From the NCBI GenBank assembly GCA_964599565.1, contig CAZRFE010000062.1:1-14977 (forward strand): a DNA stretch of 14,977 nucleotides. Direction: 5' to 3'. Every line of letters starts with the position of its first letter. Position 1 is the stretch's first letter. This document shows, piece by piece, positions 14,041-14,977 of the stretch. Below the pieces are notes generated by a model. The model made no database searches. It was not told where the DNA came from and saw only the letters and a list, made by a program, of their open reading frames with translations. The stretch comes from JAJUFS01 sp964599565. Its GTDB lineage: Bacteria > Pseudomonadota > Gammaproteobacteria > Natronospirales > JAJUFS01. The translations under genes were made by a program, and so were the position numbers.

Positions 14041-14610
14041 GTGGCTTCTCCTCCGCAAAATACTTTCCGCATCATCGGCGGCGCGCATCGCGGCCGACGG
14101 TTTGCGTTCCCCGGCGATGAAACGATTCGTCCCTCGCCCGACCGTGTCCGCGAGACGCTGTTCAACTGGCTGCAACCAGGAATCGCGGACGCGCGCTGCC
14201 TCGACCTGTTCGCCGGCAGCGGCGCGCTCGGCCTCGAAGCGCTGTCGCGGGGCGCCGCGCACGTGGAATTTGTCGATGCTGCACCGCGGGTGATCCGCGC
14301 GATCCGCGAGCACCTGGCCGTGCTGCGGGAGGCCGGGAAGGCAGCCGCGCACGCGGCGGACGTCCTGGCATTTCTCCGTACGCCGCCGGTTCGACCCTTT
14401 GATATCGCCTTTCTGGACCCGCCGTACGCGGCCGGTTTGCTGGCGCCGGCGTGCGCTGCGCTGGAGAGCCGCGGCTGGCTGGCGCCGGGCGCGCGCATCT
14501 ACCTTGAGCACGCCGCCGGCGAGGACCGCCCGCCGCTTCCGCCGGGCTGGGAGTTCCTGCGCGAGAAGCGTGCCGGGCAGGTGGCGTACTGTCTCGCCGC
14601 CAGGAATTGA
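14041..14610 (+). CDS. rsmD: 16S rRNA (guanine(966)-N(2))-methyltransferase RsmD
   Basis: A 189-aa Rossmann-fold methyltransferase that modifies G966 of 16S rRNA. The family opening FRIIGGAHRGRR is at residues 9-20, then RPSPDRVRETLFNWL, the SAM-binding motif LDLFAGSGALGLEA at 54-67 and the catalytic DPPY at 126-129. The frame is open from 13864, but a start there lies inside the divergent lipase gene. The GTG at 14041 gives the usual N-terminus and length. ATG at 13993 or 13996 would add 15-16 residues unlike the family, so the start is uncertain by that amount. It is followed after 36 bp by coaD, its frequent neighbour, and is divergent from the lipase. Confidence 0.93.
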   Translation: MASPPQNTFRIIGGAHRGRRFAFPGDETIRPSPDRVRETLFNWLQPGIADARCLDLFAGSGALGLEALSRGAAHVEFVDAAPRVIRAIREHLAVLREAGKAAAHAADVLAFLRTPPVRPFDIAFLDPPYAAGLLAPACAALESRGWLAPGARIYLEHAAGEDRPPLPPGWEFLREKRAGQVAYCLAARN

Positions 14611-14646
14611 TACCATGTCGCTCCCCTTCCAGCCGGTGTCTTGAGA

Positions 14647-14977
14647 ATGGGCCAGCGCAGCGTGCTCTATCCGGGAACGTTCGATCCGATCACGAACGGC
14701 CATCACGATCTCATCCGCCGTGCCGCACGGCTGTTCGATCATGTCGTTGTTGCGGTTGCGACGGATACCGGCAAGCAGTCGGCATTCACGCTCGAGCAGC
14801 GGGTTGCGCTGGTGGAAAAGGTGACGGCGGACCTGCCGAATGTCGATGTGACCGGGTTTTCCGGGCTCACCGTGGAGTTCGCGCGTTCGCGCGGCATCCG
14901 CGCCATCCTGCGCGGCCTGCGCGCGGTGTCGGATTTCGAGTTCGAGTTCCAGATGGCGGCCATGAACCGGCATCTCG
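14647..14977 (+). CDS. coaD: Phosphopantetheine adenylyltransferase, N-terminal part (runs off window)
   Basis: The first 110 residues of CoaD, which makes dephospho-CoA from 4'-phosphopantetheine and ATP, the fourth step of CoA synthesis. The N-terminus reads MGQRSVLYPGTFDPITNGHHDLI, carrying the nucleotidyltransferase-superfamily T/HxGH motif as TNGH. Later come the family segments VDVTGFSGLTVEFAR and ILRGLRAVSDFEFEFQMAAMN, the latter containing the conserved RGLR(A) and ExQMA residues. The ATG at 14647 matches the family start; a TTG two codons earlier is unlikely. The frame stays open to the last base, so the remaining third (about 50 residues in a typical 160-aa protein) lies outside the window. 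It is probably co-transcribed with rsmD. Confidence 0.96.
   Translation, partial: MGQRSVLYPGTFDPITNGHHDLIRRAARLFDHVVVAVATDTGKQSAFTLEQRVALVEKVTADLPNVDVTGFSGLTVEFARSRGIRAILRGLRAVSDFEFEFQMAAMNRHL

Overview
The window is a GC-rich bacterial chromosome segment, most likely from a gammaproteobacterium. Two conserved neighbourhoods support this. The first is an aa3-type cytochrome c oxidase biogenesis cluster in the order seen in Pseudomonas-like genomes: ctaD, ctaG, ctaE, a reversed DUF2909 gene, SURF1, a small membrane-anchored protein, ctaA, ctaB. The second is the gammaproteobacterial ftsY-ftsE-ftsX-rpoH block beside rsmD-coaD. The sequence is a draft: a run of exactly 100 N (6080-6179) is a scaffold gap. 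I cannot name a genus.

Layout. 1-2049 (+): the 3' end of ctaD, a 36-aa one-TM protein, ctaG (Cox11) and ctaE (subunit III). 2050-2265 has no gene but holds three consecutive inverted repeats. 2311-2514 (-): a two-TM DUF2909 protein ending at a strong terminator. 2572-5909 (+): SURF1, a Sco-like CxxxC protein, ctaA (heme A synthase) and ctaB (heme O synthase), tightly packed with start/stop overlaps. 6032-7953 (+): a secreted S9 prolyl-oligopeptidase-type peptidase, broken by the N gap and by a frameshift that looks like a loss of about 23 nt just before the NFRGSAGFG motif. A bidirectional terminator separates it from the minus-strand block: rpoH (8016-8882), ftsX, ftsE, ftsY, then a large lipoprotein lipase (11772-13928) with its own terminator and Shine-Dalgarno. 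Divergent from the lipase are rsmD and the start of coaD, which runs off the end.

How the genes work together. The first half makes and matures one respiratory enzyme: ctaD and ctaE are subunits, ctaG inserts copper, SURF1 helps heme a insertion, and ctaB then ctaA make heme O and heme A. The second half is envelope and stress housekeeping: membrane targeting (FtsY), division-linked cell-wall hydrolysis (FtsEX) and the heat-shock sigma factor.

Most of the window is ordinary core genome, and I found no wholly new system. The best unexpected signal is regulatory. A near-consensus CIRCE (HrcA operator) lies just upstream of rpoH and overlaps a candidate sigma-E-type promoter, which suggests repressor-plus-sigma control of the heat-shock sigma factor. 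Also worth checking are the broken peptidase, the structured stretch after ctaE, the Sco-like protein without the expected histidine, and the lipase placed in the normally short ftsY/rsmD divergent junction.
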